Shown: positions 9,301 through 21,267, numbered from the stretch's first letter. The stretch is DNA of 64,000 bases from Acidihalobacter ferrooxydans (GCF_001975725.1 NZ_CP019434.1:1695486-1759485); one strand, 5' to 3'. Numbers and translations are program-made. Notes: a model not told the origin generated them from the sequence alone.

Positions 9301-10681
9301 AAATGAGTCTGAAAGGAGGATCCTGTTTCTAACATGAAATGAGTCTGGAGCGGGCTGAAGTGGCGTCGGGTTCCGTTCATGATGAGAGGATGAAAGCCAT
9401 CATGAAACTCGAAGACCTAAAGACCATTGATCAACTTGAAGATTTCCTCTCAGGCACCCAGGCGGTAGCCTTTTCCGTACTCAGCGACAAGGATGCCTGC
9501 TACCGCTGGATTCAGGGCGAACTGGTCAAATTCCGCTATCTGCAGCTCTCTCGCTCGGGCAAAGGGGTGGTCATCCGTTACCTGATGAAGGTCAGTGGCT
9601 ATTCCCGCCCGCAATTGACCCGACTGATTGCTCAGTACCGCAAGACGGGCCAAGTCAAACGTCGTCAGCGCACGATGGCGGGTTTCAAACGAAGGTACAC
9701 CGAGAAGGATATTCGCTTGTTGGCCGCCATGGACGAGCGCCACGACACGCCCTGCGGCCCGGCGGTCAAGAAGCTCTGTGAGCGAGCCTGTGAGGTTTTT
9801 GGCCAAGCAGAGTACATCGCGTTGGCATCGATCTCCGTGAGCCACGTGTACAATCTGAGAAAGTCCACGACTTACACCCGGCAACGACGGCACTTCGAAA
9901 AGACGCGGCCCAAGCCTTCAAAGATCGGCGAGCGGCGCAAACCCCAGCCCGAAGGCCGCCCAGGCTATATCCGCATTGATACGGTACACCAAGGGGATCT
10001 GGATCAACAAAAGGGCGTTTACCACATCAACGCCGTCGATGAAGTCACCCAGTTCGAGGTCGTGTGTAGCGTTGAAAAAATCTCCGAGCGCTACCTCATC
10101 CCCGCCCTAGAGCAGATGCTGGAAGCCTTCCCTTTTGTGATCCTCGGTTTCCACTCCGACAACGGCTCAGAATACATCAACAAGCGCGTCGCCGCGCTGC
10201 TGGAGAAGCTGCGCATCGAGTTCACCAAGTCACGTTCCCGGCAGAGTAACGACAACGCGCTGGCGGAAAGCAAAAACGGGGCGGTGGTGAGAAAATACTA
10301 TGGCTACAGCCATATCCCGCAACGGTAGGCGCCGCTGATCAACGACTTCAATCAGCAGTATTTAAACCCGTATATCAACTTCCACCGCCCCTGCTTTTTC
10401 CCGATAACACGCACCGATGGCAAGGGAAAACAGCGCAAAATCTACCGCTACGAGAACCTGATGACGCCCTATGACAAGCTCAAATCATTGCCGTGCGCCC
10501 AGGACTCTTTGAAACCCGGCATCAACTTTGAAATACTCGACAAGCACGCTTACCAGATCAGCGACAACCAGGCAGCGGACCGACTCCAGAAGGCTCGCCA
10601 GATACTCTTCAAAACCATTCATGGACGGACGATGAAAACCGGCTGACAGAACACGCTCTCACCCGCCCTTCAGACTCATTT
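9301..10681 (+). mobile_element. insertion sequence with rve-type transposase (IS481/ISNCY-like)
   Basis: AAATGAGTCTGA at 9301-9312 is inverted exactly at 10670-10681 (TCAGACTCATTT) and brackets a single transposase gene. A second copy of the left motif with one change (AAATGAGTCTGG, 9337-9348) lies inside the left end. The sequences beside the ends, ATATG on the left and ATGG on the right, may hold a short target duplication but are not decisive. It is inserted between tRNA-Leu and queA, both transcribed away from it. IS481 or an unclassified (ISNCY) family is a guess from protein style. Confidence 0.75.
9390..10646 (+). pseudogene. DDE (rve) transposase with in-frame amber stop
   Basis: The N-terminal half holds a helix-turn-helix region (LTRLIAQYRKTGQVKRRQR). 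The C-terminal half holds an rve integrase core with Asp in RIDTVHQGDLD, Asp in FHSDNGSEY and Glu in NALAESKNG. A TAG at 10326-10328 interrupts the frame after HIPQR. Reading resumes without a shift (APLINDFNQQYLNPYINFHR) and continues to 10646. A single base change from a Tyr-like codon would explain it. Starts at 9339, 9390 or 9402 are possible; GAGAGG precedes the last two. All three acidic residues lie before the stop, so a shortened product might keep partial activity, but full function is doubtful. Confidence 0.75.
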
Positions 10682-10756
10682 ATGGATTGGAAAATACTGC
10701 CGTAATGTGTAGTGGCGGCATCGACTGTGTTCGATGCGTGCTACTATCGCGCCCCC

Positions 10757-12899
<2,143 letters not shown>

Positions 12900-12980
12900 T
12901 GCCGCCCTTTGCGGGTCCGGCGTCTGCTTGACAGGCTTGGCGGGGCGGGGTTTTGTGTTTTCAAAGAGGTTGACAAGGGC

Positions 12981-13322
12981 ATGAGTTTCTTTATTTCCAA
13001 TGCGTACGCGGCTGATCCTGGCGCGGCCACCGGATCGGCCGGTGGCGGTATCGAACTGATCATCATGATCGCGATTTTCTTCGGTCTGATGTATTTCATG
13101 ATCATCCGTCCGCAGAGCAAGCGCGCGAAAGAACATCGCAAGCTGCTCGAAGCTTTGTCCAAAGGCGACGAAGTGGTGACCACTGGTGGTGTGGTCGGCA
13201 AGGTCAGCGCGGTCGGCGAAAACTTCGTGGAAGTCGAAGTGTCCGAAGGCGGCCCGGTGCTCAAGGTGCAGAAGCAGGCGGTGACCGGCATTCTGCCCAA
13301 GGGCACGATCAAGGGACTCTAA
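12981..13322 (+). CDS. yajC: Sec translocon accessory subunit YajC
   Basis: The 113-residue protein has a short periplasmic/signal-like start, one membrane helix (IELIIMIAIFFGLMYFMII), then RPQSKRAKEHRKLLE and a cytoplasmic domain with GDEVVTTGGVVGKV, all hallmarks of YajC. It associates with SecDF to aid preprotein export. The ATG at 12981 is preceded by a GA-rich stretch ending AAGGGC. secD follows 18 bases downstream. Confidence 0.95.
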   Translation: MSFFISNAYAADPGAATGSAGGGIELIIMIAIFFGLMYFMIIRPQSKRAKEHRKLLEALSKGDEVVTTGGVVGKVSAVGENFVEVEVSEGGPVLKVQKQAVTGILPKGTIKGL

Positions 13323-13340
13323 GCGGAAGGTTGAAGCGGG

Positions 13341-15194
13341 ATGAATCGATATCCGCTATGGAAGTATCTGCTGCTGGTCGTCGTGGTGGTGATCGGGGTG
13401 CTTTATGCGCTCCCGAATCTGTACGGCGAGGATCCGGCGATCCAGATTTCCAAACGCGACGGCGCGATTGGCTCGGGTTTGCAGGCGCAAGTGGCTGCGG
13501 TGCTCAAGAAGGACAATCTGCGCTACAAGCGCATAGAGACCGAAGGCAGCAATCTGTTGGTGCGTTTCTATGGCACGGGCACTCAGCTCCGAGCCATTGA
13601 TCCGATCAAGAAGGCGCTGGGGAAACAGTACATCGTCGCGGTCAATCTCGCGCCTTCGACGCCACAATGGTTGCGCGCCATCGGCGCCAAGCCGATGTAT
13701 CTCGGTCTTGATCTGCGTGGTGGCGTCCATTTTTTGCTGCAAATCGACATGGCGGCTGCGGTCGGGCAGGTGCTGGATCGCGATGAGACAGCAATTCGTC
13801 GGTTTTTGATGAACAAGCAGGTGCCGTACGCGTCCGTAACACGGCACAACGAGCAATTGCTGATTCGCTTCACCAGTACGGCGCAGCGCGACAAGGCGCA
13901 GGGTCTGTTGGCTGGCCAGTACCGCGATCTGACGTTCACTGCAAAGAACACCGGTGGTCCCGCGCTCGTGGCACAGTTGAGCGATGCCGCGCTGCTCCAG
14001 ACCAAGCAGTATGCGCTGGAGCAGAACATCACCACGCTGCGTAATCGTGTCAATGAACTTGGCGTGGCCGAGCCGGTTATTCAGCGTCAGGGGCAGGACC
14101 GTATCGTGGTCGAGTTGCCGGGTGTACAGGACACCGCACGCGCCAAGAATATCCTCGGCGCCACTGCGGGGCTGGAGTTCCGGCTCGTCTACCAGGGCGG
14201 CAATGCCGCTGCGGCTGCCAAGTCCGGCAACGTGCCCTTGGGTGCGCGCTTGTTTTATGAACGTAATGGCCAGCCGATTCTGTTGAAGAGCCAGGTTATT
14301 CTGACCGGCGACTACATTACCAACGCCTCGTCCGGTTTCGAGCAGCAGAATAATACGCCTGCGGTGTTCATCACGTTGGACGGGCAGGGTGCCAGTCTGA
14401 TGACTGCCGCGACGCGCAACAACGTCGGCAAATTCATGGCGGTGGTCTATATCGACACCACGCCGGAAACCAAGATGGTTAATGGCAAAAAAACGACCGT
14501 CTACGTCAAACACGATAGCGTGATCAACGTTGCCCGTATCCAGCAAACACTGGGACAGCGTTTCCAGATCACCGGTTTGTCCAGCCCGCAGCAGGCACGG
14601 AATCTGTCACTGTTGCTGCGTGCGGGCTCATTGGCCGCGCCGATGAATATTGTCGAGGAGCGCACGGTCGGCCCGAGTCTGGGTAAGGAGAATATCCAGC
14701 AGGGCTTCAATTCGGCAGTGATCGGCTTCCTGCTGGTGGTACTGTTCATGGCCGCGTATTACCGCGTGTTTGGCATGATCGCCAACCTCGCATTGTTCGC
14801 CAACGTGGTGCTGGTGGTTGCGGTGATGTCGATGATCCAGGCGACTCTGACGCTGCCGGGCATTGCCGGTATCACTCTGACCGTCGGTATGGCAGTAGAT
14901 GCCAACGTGCTGATTTTCGAGCGTATCCGTGAGGAGCTGCGTAACGGCAATACGCCTCAGGCGAGTATTCACGCAGGCTACGACCGGGCGATGGCGACGA
15001 TCGTGGACTCCAATGTGACCACGCTGATCGCGGCTTTGATCCTGTTCGCTTTCGGTAGCGGTGCGGTCAAGGGCTTCGCCATTACCCTCTCCATCGGCAT
15101 CGTTACGTCCATGTTTACCGCGATCATGGGCACGCGCGCCGTGGTTAATCTGATTTACGGCCGACGGCGCCGGATCAAGAAGCTCGCCGTCTGA
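13341..15194 (+). CDS. secD: protein translocase subunit SecD
   Basis: The 617-residue membrane protein uses the proton gradient with SecF to complete protein export. It has an N-terminal membrane anchor (about residues 8-26), a large periplasmic domain containing LGLDLRGGVHFLLQ, and five C-terminal helices with the conserved TLPGIAGITLTVGMAVDANV. The RIREELRNG loop follows. It is cotranscribed with yajC upstream and secF 11 bases downstream. Confidence 0.97.
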   Translation: MNRYPLWKYLLLVVVVVIGVLYALPNLYGEDPAIQISKRDGAIGSGLQAQVAAVLKKDNLRYKRIETEGSNLLVRFYGTGTQLRAIDPIKKALGKQYIVAVNLAPSTPQWLRAIGAKPMYLGLDLRGGVHFLLQIDMAAAVGQVLDRDETAIRRFLMNKQVPYASVTRHNEQLLIRFTSTAQRDKAQGLLAGQYRDLTFTAKNTGGPALVAQLSDAALLQTKQYALEQNITTLRNRVNELGVAEPVIQRQGQDRIVVELPGVQDTARAKNILGATAGLEFRLVYQGGNAAAAAKSGNVPLGARLFYERNGQPILLKSQVILTGDYITNASSGFEQQNNTPAVFITLDGQGASLMTAATRNNVGKFMAVVYIDTTPETKMVNGKKTTVYVKHDSVINVARIQQTLGQRFQITGLSSPQQARNLSLLLRAGSLAAPMNIVEERTVGPSLGKENIQQGFNSAVIGFLLVVLFMAAYYRVFGMIANLALFANVVLVVAVMSMIQATLTLPGIAGITLTVGMAVDANVLIFERIREELRNGNTPQASIHAGYDRAMATIVDSNVTTLIAALILFAFGSGAVKGFAITLSIGIVTSMFTAIMGTRAVVNLIYGRRRRIKKLAV

Positions 15195-15205
15195 GGAGCC
15201 CGGCC

Positions 15206-16132
15206 ATGTTCTACGTAAAAAACACGATCAATTTCATGCGGCCACGCTGGATTTTCATGGCGATGTCCGCGACGCTGGTGCTCATCTCCATTTTCGCTAT
15301 TGTCACGCGCGGACTGAATTTTGGTATTCAGTTCACGGGTGGTACGGTTATCGAGGTGCACTACAGTAAGTCGGTGCCTCTGAGTGATGTGCGCAGCTTG
15401 CTGCACAAGGCGGGCTTTCCGGACGCCCAGGTCAGCAACATCGGCACGGCTCGGGACGTGATGATTCGCGTTGCTCCGCGTGCAGAGAAAAATCGCTCCA
15501 AGGTGGGCGATAAGGTCGTGCAGCTGTTGAGTCAGGATACGACGCAGAAAGTGACCTTGCGCAAGGTCGATTTCGTCGGGCCGACAGTGGGGAGCGAACT
15601 GCGGCAGGACGGCGCGCTGGCGCTACTCTATACAGTCATAGCGATTCTGATATACGTCACACTGCGCTTCGAGTGGCGCTTTGCGCTGGGTGCCGTGCTG
15701 GCGCTGGTGCACGACATCATCATTACGGTCGGCGTCTTCGCCATCACCCAGCTTGAGTTCAATATGACAGTGTTAGCTGCGCTATTAGCGCTGCTTGGTT
15801 ATTCGCTCAACGACACCATCGTGGTGTTCGACCGCGTGCGCGAAAATTTTCGCAAGATGCGCAAAGGCTCTCCGGCCGGCATCATGAACGCAGCGGTCAC
15901 GCAGACGCTCTCACGTACCGTGATCACTTCGTTCACCGTGGTGCTGGTATTGTTGTCATTGTTTTTCTTCGGTGGCAGCGTCATTCACAACTTCTCGCTG
16001 GCCATGCTGATCGGCGTCATTTTCGGGACGTACTCTTCCGTATACGTTGCCAGTGCATTGGCGTTGACGCTGGGTGTGAGCAAGGCGGATTTGATGCCGA
16101 CGAAGAAGGCGGATGTCGACGATCGTCCCTGA
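15206..16132 (+). CDS. secF: protein translocase subunit SecF
   Basis: The 308-residue partner of SecD has an N-terminal helix, a small periplasmic domain starting with NFGIQFTGGTVIEV, and five helices carrying the SecF signature LLGYSLNDTIVVFDRVREN and the segment ALGAVLALVHDIIITVGV. It ends the queA-tgt-yajC-secDF run; a strong bidirectional terminator follows 20 bases later. Confidence 0.97.
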   Translation: MFYVKNTINFMRPRWIFMAMSATLVLISIFAIVTRGLNFGIQFTGGTVIEVHYSKSVPLSDVRSLLHKAGFPDAQVSNIGTARDVMIRVAPRAEKNRSKVGDKVVQLLSQDTTQKVTLRKVDFVGPTVGSELRQDGALALLYTVIAILIYVTLRFEWRFALGAVLALVHDIIITVGVFAITQLEFNMTVLAALLALLGYSLNDTIVVFDRVRENFRKMRKGSPAGIMNAAVTQTLSRTVITSFTVVLVLLSLFFFGGSVIHNFSLAMLIGVIFGTYSSVYVASALALTLGVSKADLMPTKKADVDDRP

Positions 16133-16151
16133 GTCTGATCGGCGCAGGGAG

Positions 16152-16194
16152 ACGTGACAAAAAAGCCCGGCAAAGTCGGGCTTTTTTGTCACGT
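16152..16194. terminator. bidirectional intrinsic terminator between secF and suhB
   Basis: ACGTGACAAAAAAGCCCG pairs with CGGGCTTTTTTGTCACGT around a 7-base loop. The GC stem has an A tract on one side and a T tract on the other, so it can stop transcription from both the secF and the suhB directions. Confidence 0.9.
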
Positions 16195-16207
16195 ATATTC
16201 TCCGAGT

Positions 16208-17008
16208 TTACTTTTTCTGCGCTGCTTTCCCCAGATGTGGGTGCACAGCCGCCAGCATTGGCTTAAGAAGTTTCGGCGAAGCTGCGATCACATTGCCGCT
16301 GTCCAGATAATGATCGTCGGCTTCAAAATCGGTGACCAGGCCGCCCGCTTCGCGTACTAGCAGTACGCCGGCGGCGATGTCCCACGGATGCAGACCGGCT
16401 TCCCAGTAGCCATCGAAGCGGCCGGCGGCCACGTAGGCCAGATCCAGCGCCGCTGATCCGGGACGACGGATACCGGCGATAGGGCCGAGGAAGGCGCGTA
16501 GCGAGCCCATGTAGCTGTCGATATCCTGATCTTCGCGGAACGGGATGCCGGTGCCGAGCAAGGCGCCTTCGAGCGTTTTGCAGGAGCTGACGCGGATGCG
16601 GCGATTGTTCAGCGTGGCGCCTGCGCCGCGCGAGGCGCTGAACATCTCATCCTTGGCCGGGTCATAGACCACGGCATGTTCGATGCGGTTGCGGTAGCGC
16701 AGTGCGATCGACACTGCGTAGTGCGGGATGCCGTGCAGGTAGTTCGTTGTGCCGTCCAGCGGATCAATGATCCACTGGTATTCGCCGTCGCCGCTGTGGC
16801 CGCTTTCTTCGGCAAGGATTGCATGAGACGGATAGGCCTTGCGCAGCGTCCGTATAATGCTGTCCTCGGCCTGACGGTCGACTTCGGAAACGAAATCGTT
16901 ACGCTGTTTTTTCTCAACGGTCAGCGTATCGAGACGATCAGCGTGGCGCTGGATGAACGAGCCGGCGATCCGCGCGGCTTTGACAGCGGTATTCAGAAAA
17001 GGATGCAT
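16208..17008 (-). CDS. suhB: inositol-1-monophosphatase family protein SuhB
   Basis: This 266-residue Mg-dependent phosphatase of the IMPase fold also acts in rRNA transcription antitermination in enterobacteria. Metal-site motifs are ILAEESG, WIIDPLDGTTNYLHG and the late HPWDIAAG. MHPFLNTAVKAARIAG matches the family N-terminus, so the in-frame extension upstream is not used. The start codon (17008-17006) overlaps the start of the divergent trmJ gene, leaving no intergenic DNA. Confidence 0.93.
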   Translation of the reverse strand: MHPFLNTAVKAARIAGSFIQRHADRLDTLTVEKKQRNDFVSEVDRQAEDSIIRTLRKAYPSHAILAEESGHSGDGEYQWIIDPLDGTTNYLHGIPHYAVSIALRYRNRIEHAVVYDPAKDEMFSASRGAGATLNNRRIRVSSCKTLEGALLGTGIPFREDQDIDSYMGSLRAFLGPIAGIRRPGSAALDLAYVAAGRFDGYWEAGLHPWDIAAGVLLVREAGGLVTDFEADDHYLDSGNVIAASPKLLKPMLAAVHPHLGKAAQKK

Positions 17009-17009
17009 G

Positions 17010-17816
17010 ATGCAAGAAGGTTGCGAATCGGGCGCGCAAGAATACCAGACTATACACACGAATGATGAATCGTGCGGGATCGATGCGACGCGCATACGCT
17101 TTGTGCTGGTCGAACCAAGCCATCCCGGCAATATCGGCGCGGCGGCTCGCGCCCTGAAAACGATGGGGATGACGCGACTCTATCTGGTTAACCCGGCGCA
17201 GTACCCGAGCGCCGAGGCGACCGCGCGTGCGTCGGGCGCGGATGATGTGCTGGCTCGGACGGTGGTTTGCTCGACACTGGATCAGGCGTTGACCGGCTGC
17301 AGTTTGGTGTTCGGCACCAGTGCCCGTTCGCGGTCTCTTGAATGGCCAACGATTGCGCCGCGTGTGTGTGCCGAGTATGCAGCGCGAGAGCAGGCCGGCG
17401 GCCGCGAGATCGCCTTGTTGTTCGGACGCGAACGCAGCGGCCTTACCAATGCCGAACTGGAGCGCTGCCAATACCGCGTGCACATTCCGAGCAATCCGCA
17501 TTACAGTTCGCTCAATCTGGCTTCCGCCGTGCAGATACTCGCCTACGAGATGGCGTTGATGCGCGGCGCAGCGCCGACTCTGGCCGATCAACTCGGCGAA
17601 GAGGCCGCCGACCAGGTCGAGGTCGAGCGGTTTTTCGAGCATTTACAGCAGGCACTGGTGGATATCGAATTCCTCGACCCGGACAATCCGCGCTTGCTGC
17701 TGCGCAGATTGCGGCGGCTGTTCGGGCGTACGCGCCTGCTGCGCGCCGAGGTCAGTATTCTGCGTGGTATCCTGACCGCTGCTCAGCGCCAGGCACGCCT
17801 GGCCGCTAAACGCTGA
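17010..17816 (+). CDS. trmJ: tRNA (cytidine/uridine-2'-O-)-methyltransferase TrmJ
   Basis: The SpoU-class knotted methyltransferase modifies position 32 of tRNAs. Motifs are FVLVEPSHPGNIGAAARALK, LLFGRERSGLTN and NPHYSSLNLASAVQI. The C-terminal extension is typical of TrmJ. ATG 17007 and ATG 17010 are adjacent; AAAAGG ends 7 bases before the second, which is chosen. Homologues begin close to the RIRFVLVEP segment, so this version carries about 28 extra N-terminal residues and has no internal ATG, GTG or TTG to shorten it. The start coincides with that of divergent suhB. cysE follows. Confidence 0.9.
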   Translation: MQEGCESGAQEYQTIHTNDESCGIDATRIRFVLVEPSHPGNIGAAARALKTMGMTRLYLVNPAQYPSAEATARASGADDVLARTVVCSTLDQALTGCSLVFGTSARSRSLEWPTIAPRVCAEYAAREQAGGREIALLFGRERSGLTNAELERCQYRVHIPSNPHYSSLNLASAVQILAYEMALMRGAAPTLADQLGEEAADQVEVERFFEHLQQALVDIEFLDPDNPRLLLRRLRRLFGRTRLLRAEVSILRGILTAAQRQARLAAKR

Positions 17817-17855
17817 GGGCTTGCGCTCTACGGGCTTTTCCTGTCTGAGGATTTT

Positions 17856-18644
17856 ATGTTCGATCGTTTGCGTGAAGATATTCGCTCCGTTTTCGACCGC
17901 GACCCGGCGGCGCGCAACACGCTCGAAGTCCTGACGACGTATCCGGGCCTGCATGCCGTGATACTGCATCGTTGGGCGCACGCCCTGTGGCGAAACCGCC
18001 TGTTGTGGCTGGCGCGCGCACTCTCGGTATTCGCGCGCTGGTGGACGGGTATCGAAATTCATCCTGGCGCACGCATCGGCCGACGCTTTTTTATCGATCA
18101 CGGTATGGGTGTGGTCATCGGCGAGACAGCGGAAATCGGCGATGACTGTACGCTGTACCACGGGGTGACCCTGGGGGGTACGTCCTGGCAGAAGGGCAAG
18201 CGCCATCCCACTCTGGCCAACAATGTGGTCATCGGCGCGGGCGCCAAGGTGCTTGGTCCGATTACGCTGGGAGACGGCGCGCGCATCGGCTCGAACGCCG
18301 TGGTGCTGAAGGATATCCCCGCGGGAGCGACTGCAGTCGGGATACCTGCGCATGTGGTGCGGCGTGAGCAATACGACGAACGCAGGCGCAATCAGGCCAG
18401 TAAGCTGGGTTTCGATGCCTACGGCGTCACGCGGGATGCGCCGGATCCGGTTGCGCACGCAATCGAGTGTCTGCTCGACCACACGCATCTCGTTGACGAA
18501 AAAATGGCGCAGTTGTGCGCGGCAGTCCGTCAGTTAGGCGGTGATATTGATGCCTCGCGTTTACCGGGCATCACCGGTTGCGAATTGGATTCCGCGCGGC
18601 CGGACGCCGTCGAACTCAAGAGGGATCAGACAGAAAATACTTGA
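17856..18644 (+). CDS. cysE: serine O-acetyltransferase
   Basis: The 262-residue enzyme makes O-acetylserine for cysteine synthesis. It has the left-handed beta-helix hexapeptide repeats with [39 protein letters not shown] and [10 protein letters not shown], like the short CysE/NifP-type enzymes that accompany isc operons. The C-terminal 60 residues are family-variable. The end of the gene overlaps the IscR-like operator of the isc operon, linking cysteine supply with Fe-S assembly at least by position. Confidence 0.93.
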   Translation: MFDRLREDIRSVFDRDPAARNTLEVLTTYPGLHAVILHRWAHALWRNRLLWLARALSVFARWWTGIEIHPGARIGRRFFIDHGMGVVIGETAEIGDDCTLYHGVTLGGTSWQKGKRHPTLANNVVIGAGAKVLGPITLGDGARIGSNAVVLKDIPAGATAVGIPAHVVRREQYDERRRNQASKLGFDAYGVTRDAPDPVAHAIECLLDHTHLVDEKMAQLCAAVRQLGGDIDASRLPGITGCELDSARPDAVELKRDQTENT

Positions 18645-18661
18645 CTAAAATACTCTGTTAT
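18637..18661 (+). promoter_or_regulatory. IscR type 1 operator upstream of iscR
   Basis: The 25-base imperfect palindrome starting ATACTTGACTAAAATACTC fits the known type 1 IscR site (ATA-N3-GACT-N4-pyrimidine-rich half-site-TAT) at nearly every conserved position. It lies 35 bases before the iscR ATG and includes a TTGACT that could be the -35 box. Holo-IscR binding here would autorepress the operon. It overlaps the last 8 bases of cysE. Confidence 0.75.
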
Positions 18662-18695
18662 GGGAGAGTCTAAAACGTAACTGGAGTGTATTGCG

Positions 18696-19181
18696 ATGAA
18701 GCTCACCACCAAAGGCCGCTATGCGGTCACAGCCATGCTGGATCTGGCGCTGCATGACGCCTCGGGTCCGGTCACGCTTGCGGACATATCGGCCCGCCAG
18801 GACATTTCGCTGTCCTATCTTGAGCAGCTGTTTTCACGTTTGCGCAAGAAAGGGCTGGTGGTCAGTACGCGTGGACCGGGCGGAGGGTACAACCTGGCGC
18901 GTTCGGCGTCCACGATGGCGGTTGGCGAAGTGGTCGATGCCGTGGATGAGCCGGTGGACGCTACCCGCTGTGGCGGCACCGGCGATTGCCAGAATCATCA
19001 GCGCTGCCTCACCCACGATCTGTGGGAGGAGCTCAGCGAGCAGATTCGCCATTATCTGATGCGGGTCACGCTGGGCGAGTTGATGCAGCGCGATGGCGTG
19101 CGCAGCGTCGCTACACGTCAGTCGAAAACCAACCCTCTTCGTCGGCATGCCGCTGGCGCGGTTTTGGCCGACGCAAAATAA
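18696..19181 (+). CDS. iscR: Fe-S cluster assembly transcription factor IscR
   Basis: The 161-residue Rrf2-family repressor has a winged HTH ([40 protein letters not shown]). The [2Fe-2S] ligands Cys92, Cys98 and Cys104 lie in [14 protein letters not shown] and the ligand His107 follows. It senses Fe-S status and controls the downstream iscSUA-hscBA-fdx operon through the operator at 18637-18661. Confidence 0.96.
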   Translation: MKLTTKGRYAVTAMLDLALHDASGPVTLADISARQDISLSYLEQLFSRLRKKGLVVSTRGPGGGYNLARSASTMAVGEVVDAVDEPVDATRCGGTGDCQNHQRCLTHDLWEELSEQIRHYLMRVTLGELMQRDGVRSVATRQSKTNPLRRHAAGAVLADAK

Positions 19182-19223
19182 GCGGTCGAAGCCATCCGAA
19201 CAGTTTCAATGGAGTTTAGTAGC

Positions 19224-20447
19224 ATGAGCGATTTGCAGACCCCGATTTATTTTGACTACGCAGCGACTGCGCCGGTGGACGAGCGTGTCGCCAAGCGTAT
19301 GTGTGAATGCCTGACCCGCGAGGGCGTCTATGGCAACCCTGCGTCGCGCAGCCATCAGTTCGGCTGGGATGCGGAGAAACTCGTCGAAGAGGCGCGCGCC
19401 AATGTTGCGCAGTTGATCAACGCCGATCCGAAGGAAATCGTCTGGACCAGTGGTGCGACCGAATCCGACAATCTGGCGATCAAGGGTGCGGCGCATTTTT
19501 ATCAGCGCAAAGGCAAACACATCATCACCAGCCGTACCGAACACAAGGCGGTGCTGGATACCTGCCGCCAGCTTGAGCGCGAAGGTTACGATGTGACTTA
19601 TCTCGACCCCGACCCAAATGGTCTGATCCCGCTGGAGCGCATCGAGGCGGCGCTGCGCGAGGACACCACGCTGGTGTCGATCATGCACGTCAACAACGAA
19701 ATCGGCGTGATTCAGGATATCGCCGCGATCGGCGAACTGACCCGCAGCCGCGGTGTGCTGTTTCATGTCGATGCCGCACAGAGCGCCGGCAAGGTGCCGC
19801 TGGACGTGCAGCAGGTCAAGGTCGACCTGATCAGTATGTCAGGCCACAAAATGTACGGCCCGAAAGGTATCGGCGCGCTTTATGTGCGCCGCAAGCCCCG
19901 TGTGCGTCTGGAGGCGCAGATGCATGGTGGTGGGCATGAGCGGGGCATGCGCTCCGGCACTCTGGCGACGCATCAGATTGTCGGCATGGGAGAGGCTGCG
20001 CGCATCGCTCGCGAAGAGATGGGCGCCGATCTGGAGCGTATCCGCGGCTTGCGTGATCGCTTGCTGGCCGGCGTGCAGGACATGGACGAGGTCTATATCA
20101 ATGGCGATCTCGACCACGGTTATCCAGGGATATTCAATGTCAGTTTCGCCTTCGTTGAAGGTGAAAGTCTGTTGATGGCGCTCAAGGAACTGGCGGTGTC
20201 GTCCGGCTCTGCCTGTACCTCGGCAAGTCTGGAGCCAAGCTATGTGCTCCGCGCGCTCGGACGAGAGGACGAACTGGCGCACAGTTCACTGCGGTTTTCC
20301 ATCGGTCGGTTCACGCGCGCCGAAGAAATTGACTATGCGATAGAGCGCATTCGCGCTGCGGTTGGCAAACTGCGTGAGTTGTCTCCGCTGTGGGAAATGC
20401 ATCAGGACGGTATCGATCTCAAGAGTATCGAATGGGCTGCTCACTGA
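19224..20447 (+). CDS. iscS: cysteine desulfurase IscS
   Basis: The 407-residue PLP enzyme removes sulfur from cysteine as a persulfide for Fe-S clusters and tRNA thiolation. The PLP lysine is in [15 protein letters not shown] and the catalytic loop cysteine in [14 protein letters not shown]. The C-terminal tail [18 protein letters not shown] is the IscU-binding region of IscS proteins. ATG 19224 has GGAG nine bases upstream and matches homologues; ATG 19209 lacks one. Confidence 0.97.
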   Translation: MSDLQTPIYFDYAATAPVDERVAKRMCECLTREGVYGNPASRSHQFGWDAEKLVEEARANVAQLINADPKEIVWTSGATESDNLAIKGAAHFYQRKGKHIITSRTEHKAVLDTCRQLEREGYDVTYLDPDPNGLIPLERIEAALREDTTLVSIMHVNNEIGVIQDIAAIGELTRSRGVLFHVDAAQSAGKVPLDVQQVKVDLISMSGHKMYGPKGIGALYVRRKPRVRLEAQMHGGGHERGMRSGTLATHQIVGMGEAARIAREEMGADLERIRGLRDRLLAGVQDMDEVYINGDLDHGYPGIFNVSFAFVEGESLLMALKELAVSSGSACTSASLEPSYVLRALGREDELAHSSLRFSIGRFTRAEEIDYAIERIRAAVGKLRELSPLWEMHQDGIDLKSIEWAAH

Positions 20448-20478
20448 GCGCCCGACACGTAATCCGGAGGACTGAATC

Positions 20479-20916
20479 ATGGCATACAGCGACAAAGTTA
20501 TCGATCACTACGAGAATCCCCGCAATGTGGGCGTACTGGACAAGGACGCGCAGGACGTGGGCACCGGGATGGTGGGCGCGCCGGCCTGCGGCGACGTGAT
20601 GAAGCTGCAGATCAAGGTGGGCGCCGACGGCGTGATCGAGGACGCGAAGTTCAAGACCTATGGCTGCGGTTCGGCGATTGCGAGTTCAAGTCTGTTGACT
20701 GAGTGGGTCAAGGGCAAGACGTTGGCCGAGGCAGGCGAGATCAAGAATACGCAGATTGCCGAGGAGCTGGCGTTGCCGCCGGTGAAAATCCATTGCTCGG
20801 TGCTGGCCGAGGATGCGATCAAGGCCGCGATTGCCAATTATCAAGAGAAGCATCAAGGAAAGCATCAGGGAAGACATCAGGACCAGCGCGGTTCAGCCGC
20901 GCAGCAGAGCGCCTGA
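20479..20916 (+). CDS. iscU: Fe-S cluster assembly scaffold IscU
   Basis: The scaffold has the three cluster cysteines Cys37 (APACGD), Cys63 (YGCGSA) and Cys106 (IHCSV), Asp39, and the HscA-recognition motif LPPVK at 99-103. At 145 residues it is longer than the usual 128. The extra tail after NYQEKHQ is a Gln/His/Gly/Arg-rich low-complexity stretch ([12 protein letters not shown]) from a short imperfect repeat of AAGCATCAGGGA-like units. Confidence 0.97.
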   Translation: MAYSDKVIDHYENPRNVGVLDKDAQDVGTGMVGAPACGDVMKLQIKVGADGVIEDAKFKTYGCGSAIASSSLLTEWVKGKTLAEAGEIKNTQIAEELALPPVKIHCSVLAEDAIKAAIANYQEKHQGKHQGRHQDQRGSAAQQSA

Positions 20917-20936
20917 GACAACAGATGGAGACGGCA

Positions 20937-21260
20937 ATGACAATCACGCTCAGCGATACGGCAGCCGATCGCATGCGCAGCTTTCTCGCCAAGCGCGAGA
21001 AAGGCGTTGGCGTGCGTCTCGGCGTAAAAACGACCGGGTGTTCCGGCATGGCGTATACCATGGAATTCGCCGATGAAGTCGATGCAGGCGATACGGTGTT
21101 CGAGGACAAGGGCATCAAGATCCTCGTCGGTGCCAAGAGCTTGGTATACCTTGAGGGTACAGAGCTCGATTACGTGCGCGAAGGGTTGAACGAAGGGTTC
21201 AAGTTCAGCAACCCGAATGAAAAATCGCGCTGCGGCTGTGGCGAAAGCTTTAACGTTTAG
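20937..21260 (+). CDS. iscA: A-type Fe-S carrier IscA
   Basis: The 107-residue protein delivers or holds iron and Fe-S clusters for targets. Conserved cysteines lie in TTGCSGMAY and the C-terminal CGCGESF pair. GGAG is six bases before ATG 20937. A longer in-frame opening upstream overlaps iscU and is not used. It is followed 7 bases later by hscB. Confidence 0.96.
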   Translation: MTITLSDTAADRMRSFLAKREKGVGVRLGVKTTGCSGMAYTMEFADEVDAGDTVFEDKGIKILVGAKSLVYLEGTELDYVREGLNEGFKFSNPNEKSRCGCGESFNV

Positions 21261-21267
21261 GCGCGAC

